This document shows positions 19,085-30,528 of a DNA stretch of 64,000 nucleotides, one piece after another. Where the stretch lies: assembly GCF_009848495.1 (NCBI RefSeq), contig NZ_WWEP01000008.1, positions 1-64,000 on the forward strand, written 5' to 3'. Each line of letters opens with the position of its first letter. Position 1 is the first letter of the stretch. The stretch comes from Flavobacterium sp. MK4S-17. Its GTDB lineage: Bacteria > Bacteroidota > Bacteroidia > Flavobacteriales > Flavobacteriaceae. The notes under the pieces are model-generated. The model made no database searches. It was given only the letters and a program-made list of their open reading frames with translations, and was not told where the DNA came from. Made by a program: the position numbers and the translations under genes.

Positions 19085-19438
19085 ATGAAAACACTTATAA
19101 ATATATTTTTTACTACTGTTTTTGTAGTGCTGCTATCTCAGGTAATGCCCGGCATTAAAGTTAGTAGCTGGGCCACAGCATTACTTGTGGCAGTGGTACT
19201 GGGGCTGCTGAATATTTTTGTAAAGCCGGTTTTAATACTGCTCACCCTGCCTGCTACAATTTTTACGCTTGGGCTTTTCCTGCTTGTTATAAATGCCATA
19301 ATTATTATGCTGTGCGGTGAGTTGGTGCCGGGGTTCAGGGTAGAGAGTTTTTGGTGGGCACTGCTTTTCAGCCTTGTGCTGTCGTTTCTCCAGTCGCTTG
19401 TTTCAGGCCTTTCGGACAGGCAGCAGTCAAACTTTTAA
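19085..19438 (+). CDS. Phage-holin-family (type IV) four-helix membrane protein
   Basis: This 117-residue hydrophobic protein has about four transmembrane helices (near 5-20, 28-46, 50-75 and 88-108) and the pattern AVVLGLLNIFVKPVLILLTLPATIFTLGLF, given here only as a family feature of the 'phage holin family' (Pfam Phage_holin_4_2). In most bacteria these are not phage genes, and no phage genes are near. The start at 19085 is chosen because the upstream in-frame ATG (19043) lies inside a terminator loop. Function is unknown; it acts in the inner membrane. Confidence 0.85.
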   Translation: MKTLINIFFTTVFVVLLSQVMPGIKVSSWATALLVAVVLGLLNIFVKPVLILLTLPATIFTLGLFLLVINAIIIMLCGELVPGFRVESFWWALLFSLVLSFLQSLVSGLSDRQQSNF

Positions 19439-19466
19439 GTATATTGAAATTCACAGTTTTAAAAAC

Positions 19467-19497
19467 TTGTATGGGTTGCAAAAAAAGTATAATTTTG
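19467..19497 (+). promoter_or_regulatory. Promoter of tig, overlapped by a palindrome
   Basis: TTG (19467-19469) and TAATTTTG (19490-19497) are 20 bases apart and fit the Bacteroidota promoter pattern; the tig ATG is at 19534. The -7 box lies inside an 11-bp perfect inverted repeat (19473-19483 with 19493-19503). Confidence 0.65.
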
Positions 19498-19510
19498 CAA
19501 CCCTATTTTT
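19473..19510 (+). terminator. Inverted repeat: terminator of holin-like gene and/or operator of tig
   Basis: Arms GGGTTGCAAAA and TTTTGCAACCC flank a 9-base loop, followed by TATTTTT. As RNA it could end the upstream holin-like transcript. As DNA it spans the -7 box of the tig promoter and could bind a dimeric regulator. The two uses are not exclusive. Confidence 0.6.
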
Positions 19511-19533
19511 ATGGTATTTAAACAATTTAGATA

Positions 19534-20859
19534 ATGAATATTACAAGAGAGCAGGTAGATGCGCTAAATGCTGTTGTTACAGTGGCTATAACAAAGGAAG
19601 ATTATAAGCCTAAAGTAGATAAAGTGTTACAGGACTACAGGAAAAATGCAAATATTCCGGGTTTCAGGAAAGGTGCAGTGCCTATGAGCCTTATAGAAAA
19701 ACAATATGGTAAGGCGGTTTTGCTTGATGAGGTAAATAAAATTTTGCAATCATCACTAAACGATTACCTTGTAGAAGAAAAACTTGACATACTGGGTAAC
19801 CCGCTTCCAAAGGTAACTGAAGATTTCAACTGGGATGCCGATGATTATTCATTTGAGTTTGAGCTTGGCTTAGCTCCTGAGTTTTCTGTTGACCTTGGTG
19901 CAAAAAACAAGCTTGTAAAGTATGATATAGTTGCAGATGATAAAATGCTTGACGAACAGGTTGAGCGTATACAAAAGCAATACGGCAAACTTATACCTAA
20001 AGATAAAGTTGAGGAAGGCGACGACATTCGTGGCACATTCACCAACGAGGAAAAAGGTATAAACAATACTACAACCATTACTACCGATATATTTAAAGAC
20101 AAAAAAGCAGCTAAGAAATTTATCGGCAAAAAAGTAGGTGATGTGGTAACTGTATCAACAAAAGGACTTTTTGATGATGACCATAAACTTATGGATTATC
20201 TTAAAGTGGAGCATGACGATGTTCATGGCCTGGATGTTGAGGTTAACTTTACCATTGAAGAAATAAACACTCACGAAAAAGCGGAACTTAACCAGGAGTT
20301 TTTCGATAAACTTTTTGGTGAAGGGACAGTAACATCTGTAGAGCAGCTAAAGGAAAAAATTAAGCAGGATGCGGAGCAGCAGTTTGCACAGCAGGCTGAC
20401 CAGAAGTTTTTAAATGATGTAACTGATTTTCTTATAGAGAACACGAAATTTGACCTTCCTGCCGAATTCCTTAAAAAATGGCTGCAGACCGCAGGCGAAA
20501 AGGAAATGACTGCTGAAGAAGCGGAACAGGAATATGAAAAATCTGAAAAAGGACTGCGCTACCAGCTTATTGAAGGTAAGATTATAGCAGATAACAACTT
20601 GCAAATAAACTTTGAAGACCTTAAGGCTTATACCACCGAGGTTATTAAAAAGCAGATGGCACAATTTGGCCAGATGAACCCGACTGATGCTGATGTGGAA
20701 AACATTGTGGCAAGGGTGCTTTCTAATAAAGATGAGGTTAAAAGGCTTTCTGAGCAGGTAATGAGCGAAAAAATGCTTAATCTGTTTAAAGAGAATGTAA
20801 AATATAAGTCGAAAGAAGTTTCTTACCAAGACTTTATTAAAGAAATGTACGGCGAATAA
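19534..20859 (+). CDS. tig: Trigger factor, ribosome-associated chaperone
   Basis: Trigger factor binds the ribosome exit and shields nascent chains. The 441-residue protein has the N-terminal ribosome-binding domain with signature GFRKGAVP (43-50). A central PPIase (FKBP-like) region follows (about 150-245, EGDDIRGTF...KKFIGKKVGDVVTV), then a long helical C-terminal domain (about 250-441). The FKBP segment looks divergent, as in other Bacteroidota trigger factors, so prolyl isomerase activity is uncertain. It is followed by its own terminator and then clpP and clpX, the classic tig-clpP-clpX order. Confidence 0.95.
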   Translation: MNITREQVDALNAVVTVAITKEDYKPKVDKVLQDYRKNANIPGFRKGAVPMSLIEKQYGKAVLLDEVNKILQSSLNDYLVEEKLDILGNPLPKVTEDFNWDADDYSFEFELGLAPEFSVDLGAKNKLVKYDIVADDKMLDEQVERIQKQYGKLIPKDKVEEGDDIRGTFTNEEKGINNTTTITTDIFKDKKAAKKFIGKKVGDVVTVSTKGLFDDDHKLMDYLKVEHDDVHGLDVEVNFTIEEINTHEKAELNQEFFDKLFGEGTVTSVEQLKEKIKQDAEQQFAQQADQKFLNDVTDFLIENTKFDLPAEFLKKWLQTAGEKEMTAEEAEQEYEKSEKGLRYQLIEGKIIADNNLQINFEDLKAYTTEVIKKQMAQFGQMNPTDADVENIVARVLSNKDEVKRLSEQVMSEKMLNLFKENVKYKSKEVSYQDFIKEMYGE

Positions 20860-20885
20860 TATATTGCAAAAAATAAGTATCTTTG

Positions 20886-20917
20886 AACGTCAAACCTTGT
20901 GGTTTGGCGTTTTTTTG
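20886..20917 (+). terminator. Intrinsic terminator after tig
   Basis: An 11-bp stem (AACGTCAAACC with GGTTTGGCGTT, one G-T pair) and 4-base loop are followed by seven T residues. It separates tig from clpP, so clpP probably has its own start of transcription or depends on partial read-through. Confidence 0.85.
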
Positions 20918-20946
20918 TTCTATATTTAATTAAGCTTAAAAAATTT

Positions 20947-21621
20947 ATGAACTACAGTAAAGAATTCAGGAAATATGCCACAAAGCATCATGGCGTAAAT
21001 AATCTATATTATGATAAAATTGTTAACCGTGTAACGCCTACAGGCATGACTCCGTACATTATGGAAGAACGCCAGATGAATGTTGCCCAGCTTGACGTTT
21101 TTTCACGCCTTATGATGGACAGGATTATTTTTCTGGGCACCGGTATTGATGACCAGGTGGCAAACATTGTGCAGGCACAGCTTTTGTTTTTGGAAAGCAC
21201 AGATTCAAGTAAAGATATACAGATATACATCAACTCGCCGGGTGGCAGCGTTTATGCAGGGTTAGGGATGTATGATACTATGCAGTATATTAAACCTGAT
21301 GTAGCCACTATCTGTACCGGTATGGCAGCCTCTATGGGTGCGGTATTGCTTTGTGCCGGCACAGAAGGAAAACGTTCGGCATTACCGCATTCACGCGTTA
21401 TGATACACCAGCCTTCCGGTGGTGCGCAGGGCGTGGCCACAGATATGGAGATTAACCTTCGTGAAATGCTGAAGCTTAAGGAAGAGCTTTACCATATAAT
21501 TTCCAAGCACTCGGGCCAGAGTTATGACAAAGTGCATAAGGACAGTGAAAGGGATTACTGGATGAAAGCGCCGGAGGCAAAAGAGTATGGTATGATTGAT
21601 GAAGTATTGATAAGGGAATAA
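20947..21621 (+). CDS. clpP: ATP-dependent Clp protease proteolytic subunit
   Basis: ClpP is the serine-protease chamber that degrades proteins fed by ClpX. I start at the ATG at 20947, giving 224 residues; an upstream extension would run through the tig terminator. The catalytic triad is present: S129 in TGMAASMGAVLL, H154 in SRVMIHQPSGG and D203 in ERDYWM. The oxyanion/substrate strand INSPGGSVYAGLGMYD is also intact. It lies 74 bases upstream of clpX. Confidence 0.97.
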   Translation: MNYSKEFRKYATKHHGVNNLYYDKIVNRVTPTGMTPYIMEERQMNVAQLDVFSRLMMDRIIFLGTGIDDQVANIVQAQLLFLESTDSSKDIQIYINSPGGSVYAGLGMYDTMQYIKPDVATICTGMAASMGAVLLCAGTEGKRSALPHSRVMIHQPSGGAQGVATDMEINLREMLKLKEELYHIISKHSGQSYDKVHKDSERDYWMKAPEAKEYGMIDEVLIRE

Positions 21622-21646
21622 ACAGAATAAATAATAAAAATAACCG

Positions 21647-21683
21647 TTATCCTGTGCAGAAATATCCTTTCTGTACAGGATAA
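21647..21683 (+). promoter_or_regulatory. Long hairpin between clpP and clpX
   Basis: A 16-bp inverted repeat (21647-21662 with 21668-21683), with a single G-T pair and a 5-base loop, lies 12 bases before the clpX ATG. It is followed only by a short T-poor AT stretch, so it is not a standard terminator. It could be a partial terminator, an RNA-stability element or a processing site that sets the clpP:clpX ratio. Confidence 0.6.
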
Positions 21684-21695
21684 TAAATTTTAAAT

Positions 21696-22928
21696 ATGGC
21701 TAAAGAAGTTTTAGAGTGTTCATTTTGCGGGAGGAAAAAGCCGGAAACAAACCTGCTTATAGCAGGCATTAATGCACATATATGCGACCGCTGTATAGAA
21801 CAGGCGCACGGTATAGTGCTTGAGGAGCTGCGCCAAAGCGGCTCATCGTCCCTTTCGGCTGAACTTGAGTTAAAAAAGCCTAAGGAAATAAGGGCTTTTC
21901 TTGACCAGTATGTAATAGGACAGGATCAAACCAAAAAAGTGCTTTCGGTTGCAGTGTATAACCATTATAAAAGGCTTATGCAGCAAAGCACCGAAGATGA
22001 AGTTGAAATTGAAAAGAGCAACATTTTAATGGTTGGGCAAACAGGTACGGGCAAAACGCTTGTAGCCAAAACTATTGCCCGTATGCTTAATGTACCGCTT
22101 ACCATAGTAGATGCTACTGTACTTACAGAGGCAGGTTATGTGGGCGAGGATGTTGAGAGTATACTGACGCGACTTTTACAGGCTGCCGATTATGATGTTA
22201 AAAAAGCGGAGCGGGGCATAGTGTTTATTGATGAAATTGATAAAATAGCCCGCAAGAGCGATAACCCTTCCATTACACGGGATGTTTCTGGGGAAGGCGT
22301 GCAGCAGGCTTTGCTTAAATTGCTTGAAGGCACTGTAGTTAATGTTCCGCCAAAAGGGGGAAGAAAACATCCTGACCAGAAGTTTATCGAGGTAAATACG
22401 CAAAACATATTGTTTATTGCAGGCGGTGCTTTTGACGGTATCGAGCGTGTAATTTCCAAAAGGCTGAACAGGCAGGCTGTAGGTTACAGTACATCAAAAA
22501 GCAATGACAATATTGATAAGGACAACCTTTTACAGTATATTATACCAAAAGATGTAAAAGATTTTGGGCTGATACCTGAAATTATTGGCAGGCTGCCGGT
22601 GTTAACACATATGGATCCGCTGGATAGGGAAACATTGCGCGCCATACTTACCGAACCTAAAAATGCACTGGTAAAGCAGTATAAAAAACTTTTCGCTATG
22701 GATGAGGTTGAACTCTCTGTTACTGATGAGGCACTGGATTACATAGTAGATAAGGCATTAGAGTATAAGCTGGGTGCACGTGGGCTTCGTTCCCTTTGTG
22801 AAGCGATACTAACTGAGGCAATGTATGAACTGCCAAGCTCTGATGAAAAAGAGCTTATGATTGACAGGGAATATGTTGAGCACCACTTAAACAAAACTTT
22901 ATTAAAACGCCTTAAAGCGGCATCTTAA
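21696..22928 (+). CDS. clpX: ATP-dependent Clp protease ATP-binding subunit
   Basis: ClpX is the AAA+ unfoldase partner of ClpP. The 410-residue protein has a four-cysteine zinc finger (C8, C11, C30, C33). It has a Walker A motif GQTGTGKT (114-121), a Walker B motif VFIDEIDK (about 176-183), a pore region GGRKHPDQ, and the C-terminal small AAA domain with the sensor-2 GARGLR motif. The length and all motifs are standard. A strong terminator follows within 10 bases. Confidence 0.97.
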   Translation: MAKEVLECSFCGRKKPETNLLIAGINAHICDRCIEQAHGIVLEELRQSGSSSLSAELELKKPKEIRAFLDQYVIGQDQTKKVLSVAVYNHYKRLMQQSTEDEVEIEKSNILMVGQTGTGKTLVAKTIARMLNVPLTIVDATVLTEAGYVGEDVESILTRLLQAADYDVKKAERGIVFIDEIDKIARKSDNPSITRDVSGEGVQQALLKLLEGTVVNVPPKGGRKHPDQKFIEVNTQNILFIAGGAFDGIERVISKRLNRQAVGYSTSKSNDNIDKDNLLQYIIPKDVKDFGLIPEIIGRLPVLTHMDPLDRETLRAILTEPKNALVKQYKKLFAMDEVELSVTDEALDYIVDKALEYKLGARGLRSLCEAILTEAMYELPSSDEKELMIDREYVEHHLNKTLLKRLKAAS

Positions 22929-22935
22929 TAACACT

Positions 22936-22969
22936 AACCAAACCCTGCTAATAGCAGGGTTTGGTTTTT
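22936..22969 (+). terminator. Intrinsic terminator after clpX
   Basis: A perfect 14-bp stem (AACCAAACCCTGCT and its complement) with a 3-base loop ends in a T-run. It lies 7 bases after the clpX stop codon. Confidence 0.93.
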
Positions 22970-23013
22970 AAGTTTTCAACACGAAAAGGTTTGCGAAGGA
23001 TAAAATCAAAACC

Positions 23014-23040
23014 TTGTGGGTTATACTATCGTTAATTTTG
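23014..23040 (+). promoter_or_regulatory. Probable promoter of the GH97 gene
   Basis: TTG (23014-23016) and TAATTTTG (23033-23040) are 16 bases apart, one short of the usual spacing. The ATG follows at 23082. Confidence 0.45.
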
Positions 23041-23060
23041 ATATTTTTATCAATCAGTAA

Positions 23061-25341
<2,281 letters not shown>

Positions 25342-25414
25342 TAATGTTGTTTTTAAATGTACTGCAAAGGTAATAACAAATAACGAGCCATATTGATTTT
25401 CAATATGTTAAAGT

Positions 25415-26956
25415 TTAAACCATGCCTGTGGAAAGCTTTTTGTCTTCCTGCAAGGCCTTTAACTGCTCTACATATTGCCTGTCATTGGAAAGACGTGGAA
25501 TTTTGTGTTGGCCGCCCAGTTTGTCCTGCGCCTTAAGCCAGTCATAAAACAGTTTTGGGCGGGCTATGTTCAGGACTAAGGGATTAAGGGTCATGTTATT
25601 ATATCGCTTGGCTTCATAGTCAGAGTTTACAGATTGCAGCGCCTCATCCAGTATAGTGCTGAATTTCTCTGCATCCAGTGGCGCTTTTTTAAACTCGATT
25701 ATCCATTCATGTGCGCCCTTTTCCCTGCCCTGCATAAATACAGGGGCTACAGTATAATCAATAACTTCTGCACCTGTGGCATTACAGGCTTTGGCCAATG
25801 CCCTGTCGGTATTTTCAACCATGAGCTCTTCGCCAAAAACATTTATATGGTGTTTTGTCCTTCCCGTAATTTTTATCCTGTATGGGTTTACAGAGGTAAA
25901 GCGTACGGTATCGCCAATAAGGTAACGCCACAAACCCGAGTTTGTGGTAATCACAACCGCATAATTCCTGTCTTTTTCCACATCTGCAAGGCGTACGGCT
26001 TTTTGGTTGGCTGTACCAAAGGTGTCCATAGGGATAAACTCATAAAAAATACCATAATCCAGCATTAAAAGTAACTCATTGCTGTCATTGGAATCCTGTA
26101 TGGCAAAAAAACCTTCAGATGCATTATAGATTTCATAATACCTAAAGTCGTTACCCGGTATAATTTTTTTGTACTGATCCCTGTAAGGCTCAAAGCTCAC
26201 GCCACCATGAAAATATACTTCAAGGTTAGGCCATATTTCAAGCAGGCTGTTTTTGCCGGTTTCTTCCAGTATGCGGTTCATTAAAACCAACATCCAGGAA
26301 GGAACACCTGCAAAGCTGGTTACATTTTCATTAATTGTTTCCTTAACAATGGCATCAAGCTTGGTTTCCCATTCGCCCATCAGCGATACCTTATTGCTGG
26401 GTGTGCTGCTAAATTCAGCCCACATGGGCATATTATCAATCAGTATTGCCGAAAGGTCGCCAAAAAAAGTGTTATTGTCTTCATACAACTGCTTGCTGCC
26501 GCCAAGGCGCAGCCCTTTTCCTGTAAACAGTTGCGAATCTTCATTATTATTCAGGTACAGGCAAAGCAGGTCTTTTGCTGCCTTATAGTGGCAGTCTTCC
26601 AGTGCCTCTGTGCTTACGGGGATAAATTTACTTTTGGCGTTCGTAGTTCCGCTTGATTTTGCAAACCACTTAATCTGCCCCGGCCAAAAAACATTTTGTT
26701 CGCCCCTGCGGGTTTGCTCAATCATCGGCTCAAGGTCTTCATAGGTAGATATAGGTATCCTTTCGGCAAAAGTCCTGTAGCTTTTTATTGATGCAAAATC
26801 ATATTTTTTACCTACAATCGTGTTTTCAGAAACACGTATAAGGTTCATTAACAGCTCTTCCTGTACTTCGTTGGGGTATTTAAGAAACAACTCCATCTGG
26901 TGTATCCTTTTTTTAAGAATCCATGATGCAATTGAGTTTAGGATAGCCAATGCCAT
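25415..26956 (-). CDS. GH3 (auxin-responsive promoter)-family protein
   Basis: This 513-residue protein matches the GH3 adenylating-enzyme family, which in plants joins amino acids to jasmonate or auxin. Bacterial members are of unknown substrate. Visible features are the ATP-binding segment FAKSSGTTNAKSKFIPV (about 92-108), a later YNASEGFFAIQD motif (like the Y-AS/TEG motif of acyl-adenylating enzymes), and the hinge/ATP region VITTNSGLWRYLIGDTVRF. It should be cytoplasmic and adenylate a carboxylic acid. It is divergent from the DUF2797 gene. Confidence 0.88.
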   Translation of the reverse strand: MALAILNSIASWILKKRIHQMELFLKYPNEVQEELLMNLIRVSENTIVGKKYDFASIKSYRTFAERIPISTYEDLEPMIEQTRRGEQNVFWPGQIKWFAKSSGTTNAKSKFIPVSTEALEDCHYKAAKDLLCLYLNNNEDSQLFTGKGLRLGGSKQLYEDNNTFFGDLSAILIDNMPMWAEFSSTPSNKVSLMGEWETKLDAIVKETINENVTSFAGVPSWMLVLMNRILEETGKNSLLEIWPNLEVYFHGGVSFEPYRDQYKKIIPGNDFRYYEIYNASEGFFAIQDSNDSNELLLMLDYGIFYEFIPMDTFGTANQKAVRLADVEKDRNYAVVITTNSGLWRYLIGDTVRFTSVNPYRIKITGRTKHHINVFGEELMVENTDRALAKACNATGAEVIDYTVAPVFMQGREKGAHEWIIEFKKAPLDAEKFSTILDEALQSVNSDYEAKRYNNMTLNPLVLNIARPKLFYDWLKAQDKLGGQHKIPRLSNDRQYVEQLKALQEDKKLSTGMV

Positions 26957-26998
26957 ATTTATAGTATCTTTATGCCTATAAAAATACTAAAATTTACT

Positions 26999-27793
26999 AT
27001 GCAATACGAAGGCGTACTGACAAAAATGCAAACAGAACAAGGCTCGCCCATACAGTATTACCTGGTGTTTGAAAACAGTTTTTTGAACGTGAACCAGTTG
27101 CTGGGGCGCGACCTGGAGATTAACTTTATGGGGTTTAGCTGCCTTAAGTGCACCAAAAAGAAAAAAATATACCGCATGGGGTACTGCTATGACTGCTTTT
27201 ATGCAATCCCCGAAGCGGGCGACTGGATTATGCGCCCCGAATTAAGTACTGCCCACCTTGATATTGCCGACCGCGACCTTGTGTATGAAAAGCGGGCACA
27301 GTTGCAGCCCCATATTGTTTATATAGCCTCATCAAGCGAAATTAAGGTAGGGGTAACACGCAAAACGCAGGTTCCAACACGATGGATTGACCAGGGTGCA
27401 TCACAGGCTATGCCTGTGGTTGAAGTGCCTAACCGTTACCTTGCAGGTATTACCGAGGTAGCATTAAAAAACCACTTTAGTGATAAAATTAATTGGAAAA
27501 AGATGCTTTTGAACGCGGTTACACCTATAGACCTAGCACAAAAAAGGAGGGAATTGCAAAGCCTCCTACCGGATGAGGTAAAGGAGCATTTCAGCAGTGA
27601 AGACCAGCCGCTTTATATACTGGATTACCCTGTATTGCAATATCCTGCAAAGATAAAAAGCCTTAACCTTGTTACTACACCCGTTTACCAGGGTAAACTT
27701 ACAGGAATAAAAGGACAGTACCTTATGTTTGAAGATGGCACCGTATTTAATGTCCGGGCCTATGAAGGATTCTCGGTGCAGATAAATTTATAA
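26999..27793 (+). CDS. DUF2797 protein with zinc-binding cysteines
   Basis: I start at the ATG at 26999 (MQYEGVLTKM), which matches my memory of the family N-terminus; an in-frame ATG at 26972 is possible. The 264-residue product has a CxxC...CxxC cluster (C48, C51, C63, C66) typical of a small zinc ribbon. A middle segment with the flavour of a GIY-YIG-like fold follows (HIVYIASSSEIKVGVTRKTQVPTRWIDQGA). Its role is not known, although the fold resembles nucleic-acid enzymes. It is convergent with the AsmA gene across a shared terminator. Confidence 0.8.
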   Translation: MQYEGVLTKMQTEQGSPIQYYLVFENSFLNVNQLLGRDLEINFMGFSCLKCTKKKKIYRMGYCYDCFYAIPEAGDWIMRPELSTAHLDIADRDLVYEKRAQLQPHIVYIASSSEIKVGVTRKTQVPTRWIDQGASQAMPVVEVPNRYLAGITEVALKNHFSDKINWKKMLLNAVTPIDLAQKRRELQSLLPDEVKEHFSSEDQPLYILDYPVLQYPAKIKSLNLVTTPVYQGKLTGIKGQYLMFEDGTVFNVRAYEGFSVQINL

Positions 27794-27794
27794 T

Positions 27795-27820
27795 AAAAAG
27801 CACTCCTATGAGTGCTTTTT
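27795..27820. terminator. Bidirectional terminator (DUF2797 / AsmA)
   Basis: An 11-bp perfect stem (AAAAAGCACTC with GAGTGCTTTTT) and 4-base loop lie between two convergent genes, with a T-run on each strand. Confidence 0.9.
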
Positions 27821-27824
27821 ATTT

Positions 27825-30470
27825 TTATTCTTCTTTCTTGTCTTTTTTCTTAAACAGGTTTTTAACTGCATTGCCAATGGCTTCCTTGCCTTTTTCGGCG
27901 GCCTGCTGCTTTATCTCCTCATTAGTTTTAGGGTTTGATTTAGCAGTGTCCTTTGCGGTTTCATTTTTATTTCCGCCTGTGGCGTTTTTAATTAAATTGC
28001 CTAAGGCAGATGTGCCCTGTTTTACCAACTTGTCCTTTTGCTGCTGTATAAGCTGCTGAGTAAGGCTGGTTACCGACTGTGATAAATCAGTGCTTATTTT
28101 AGGGCTTTTAAAAGTACCGGTTAAATTAGCTTTTACAGGAACGCTTATCTTACTGGCATCTGTACTGTTAAGCGAGCTTAAAAGTTTGGTTACGTCACTG
28201 CCTAAATATTTAGCAGGAACATCAAAAGTTATATCGTAGTTCATTGACTGGTCGAAACCATGCTGCCCGCCAACTTTAATGGCTATATCCTGATAATTTA
28301 AGTTAAACGGTTGTATGTTCACTTTCCCGTTATTGAAGGTAAGGTTGGTTTTTAGGTTGTCAAGCTTTAGCTTGCTGAAGTCAAGAAAATTAAGTTTCTG
28401 GTCCAGCGCACTCAACAGTTTTGAATTATCGGCTTTAACCGCTGCGGATGATAACTGTCCGTTAAGGCTTCCCGTAAGTGTAGATAGGTCGGGCGTCATT
28501 TCTTTACTGTCAAGATTACCCGATACGTTTATGGTTGTGCTGAGTTTGCCTGTAATAACATTTGCTATTGGGGCAATTGATTTAAGCATTTCCAGTTGGG
28601 TAAATGTTTGCGGTATATCTACCTTATTCAAGTCAAGATCCATGGCAAAAGTTGGTTTTGCAGCTTTGGTAGAAACTTTGCCATTGGCTGCAATCTGTCC
28701 GTCAAACATACTTGTTTTCAGGTTTTGTATGGAAACTGCCTCGTCTTTAATTATCAGTTTGCCGGATACGTTCTTCAGGTTTAAGTTATCATAAACAACA
28801 GTATTGGCTTTTGCAGTAACTGTGCAGTCTAAAAAAGCAGGTATTTTAACCGCGTCTGAAGGTGCAGCTTTTTCTTTCTTTTTGGCTTCTTCCTCAGTTT
28901 CAGTAGTCATAAAATCCGATACCACTATCTGGTTGGAGTCAAGGTTAAAGTTTCCTTTTAATACCTGGTCTTTAAAAACAAAGCCATAAAAATTATCAAG
29001 TGTACCGGTGGCTGCCACATCACTGCTGCCCGTTTTTACATTCAGCCTGCTCAGGTTAATTCTGCTTGGATTAAACTGCAGGTCGGCCTGGTTAATCTGT
29101 ACCGGTTTAGGCATTGCATCACCCTTATAAGTAAAGCCGCTCAGGCTCAGGCTGCCGCTGTTCTGTATTTTTTCATACTGTTCAGTTTCAACAGCATTCA
29201 TGTCAAACTTTGTTTCCACATTGGCCTTAAGTATGCCCGATAGCGGCATGTCAAGCTTAACAGGGTAGGCCTGCCCCACATTGCCCAGGTTTATGGTTCC
29301 TTTAAGGTTGGCATCAACCAGTGCATTTTCCGTTACATTCTTTATGGTTGCCTTTGCATTAAACACATCCTGGTCTATGCGGAATGAAAGCCTGTCTAGG
29401 TTTACATAGGTGTCATTCAGCACACCTGTTTCATTTACTATTTTTGTATCTATTACAATATCCTGGACTGATTTTGGTAAATCAGGATATTTAAATGAGG
29501 CATTGTTTGATGCTATGGCAATATTAAATTTAGGGACGCTGCTATCACTGTTCAGCCCATTTACTTTGCCGTTTATAGTAAAATCGCCTTCTGTTTTAAC
29601 CGATTCAATATTGCCGGAGTATGATTCCGGTACCAGCCCCAGCAGGTTTTTAAAAGAAGAGGTTGGTGTTTTAAATGTCAGGTCAAACTGCTGCCCTTCA
29701 TCAAGCAATGCCATACTCCCGTCAAACTCTAAAGGCAACTGGTTAATCAATGCCTTGTTTTCTTTAAATGTATAAACGCTTTTATCAAGGTCAAGCCCCA
29801 AAACCGCATCAAGCTTGAGTTTTACATTGCGCATGTAATTGGTCTTGTCCATATCAAGCGTAAGGCTGGCAGTGGTTTCGGTATCCAGGTCGAGCTTGCT
29901 TTCGGCAAAATTACCTTTGCCTTTGTGGTTAATGCTGTCAATAACCATTTTTATCTGCGAACGTTCATCAAAATACATGAACCTTAAGTTTTCAATATCA
30001 TAGTCCTGTATATTAAGCGCAAAAGGTTTGCTTTCAGAATCGTCTGCTGTTTTTTCTTTTTCATCTTTAAGCGCAATATCAAAATTGCCTATGCCATCCT
30101 TATTGAAAAGTATATTGATGATGCCGTTTTTAGACGTAACCGATTCTATACTCATAGCCTCCCCATCGCCTTTGAACAACTCCATGACCGACATATTGAG
30201 GTCAAGCTCCCCCATATATACCAGTGTATCACCTTTAAACGGGGCTTTATTGACTATACTTAGCTTATCTACGGTAACGCTGGCTTTAGGAAAATGGCTA
30301 AACAGGCTAAGGTGTACATCGTCAAAAGTGACAGTTGCATCAACCTGTTCGTTAATAGCCTTTGCTATCATCTCCTTTATTTTTCCTTTAAAAAGGAAAG
30401 GGGCAACAGCCAGCAGTATAATTATAATCAGCAGGGTAATCCCTGTCCACTTCAAAATTTTTTTAACCAT
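27825..30470 (-). CDS. AsmA-family membrane-anchored protein
   Basis: This 881-residue protein has one N-terminal transmembrane helix (about 7-27). It then has the AsmA N-terminal region (FKGKIKEMIAKAINEQVDATVTFDDVHLSLFSHFPKA, described here by its ends) and a long run of beta repeats with DLNLDKV-like strands. An AsmA C-terminal domain (GKVNIQPFNLNYQDIAIKVGGQHGFDQSMNYDI) follows, then a Lys/Asn/Thr-rich tail. AsmA-like proteins span the periplasm and are linked to phospholipid transport and outer-membrane integrity. It lies 58 bases downstream of sppA and may be co-transcribed with it. It is distinct from the shorter DUF748-type gene at 14273-15859. Confidence 0.85.
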   Translation of the reverse strand: MVKKILKWTGITLLIIIILLAVAPFLFKGKIKEMIAKAINEQVDATVTFDDVHLSLFSHFPKASVTVDKLSIVNKAPFKGDTLVYMGELDLNMSVMELFKGDGEAMSIESVTSKNGIINILFNKDGIGNFDIALKDEKEKTADDSESKPFALNIQDYDIENLRFMYFDERSQIKMVIDSINHKGKGNFAESKLDLDTETTASLTLDMDKTNYMRNVKLKLDAVLGLDLDKSVYTFKENKALINQLPLEFDGSMALLDEGQQFDLTFKTPTSSFKNLLGLVPESYSGNIESVKTEGDFTINGKVNGLNSDSSVPKFNIAIASNNASFKYPDLPKSVQDIVIDTKIVNETGVLNDTYVNLDRLSFRIDQDVFNAKATIKNVTENALVDANLKGTINLGNVGQAYPVKLDMPLSGILKANVETKFDMNAVETEQYEKIQNSGSLSLSGFTYKGDAMPKPVQINQADLQFNPSRINLSRLNVKTGSSDVAATGTLDNFYGFVFKDQVLKGNFNLDSNQIVVSDFMTTETEEEAKKKEKAAPSDAVKIPAFLDCTVTAKANTVVYDNLNLKNVSGKLIIKDEAVSIQNLKTSMFDGQIAANGKVSTKAAKPTFAMDLDLNKVDIPQTFTQLEMLKSIAPIANVITGKLSTTINVSGNLDSKEMTPDLSTLTGSLNGQLSSAAVKADNSKLLSALDQKLNFLDFSKLKLDNLKTNLTFNNGKVNIQPFNLNYQDIAIKVGGQHGFDQSMNYDITFDVPAKYLGSDVTKLLSSLNSTDASKISVPVKANLTGTFKSPKISTDLSQSVTSLTQQLIQQQKDKLVKQGTSALGNLIKNATGGNKNETAKDTAKSNPKTNEEIKQQAAEKGKEAIGNAVKNLFKKKDKKEE

Positions 30471-30528
30471 AATAAAAATCGTTTTTCCCTTAAAGATACA
30501 AAGAAACTGTAAAACTTAATAACGGATA

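Noticed and set aside
19085..19438. Phage holin as evidence of a prophage
   Set aside because: The family is common in bacterial chromosomes and no phage gene lies nearby.
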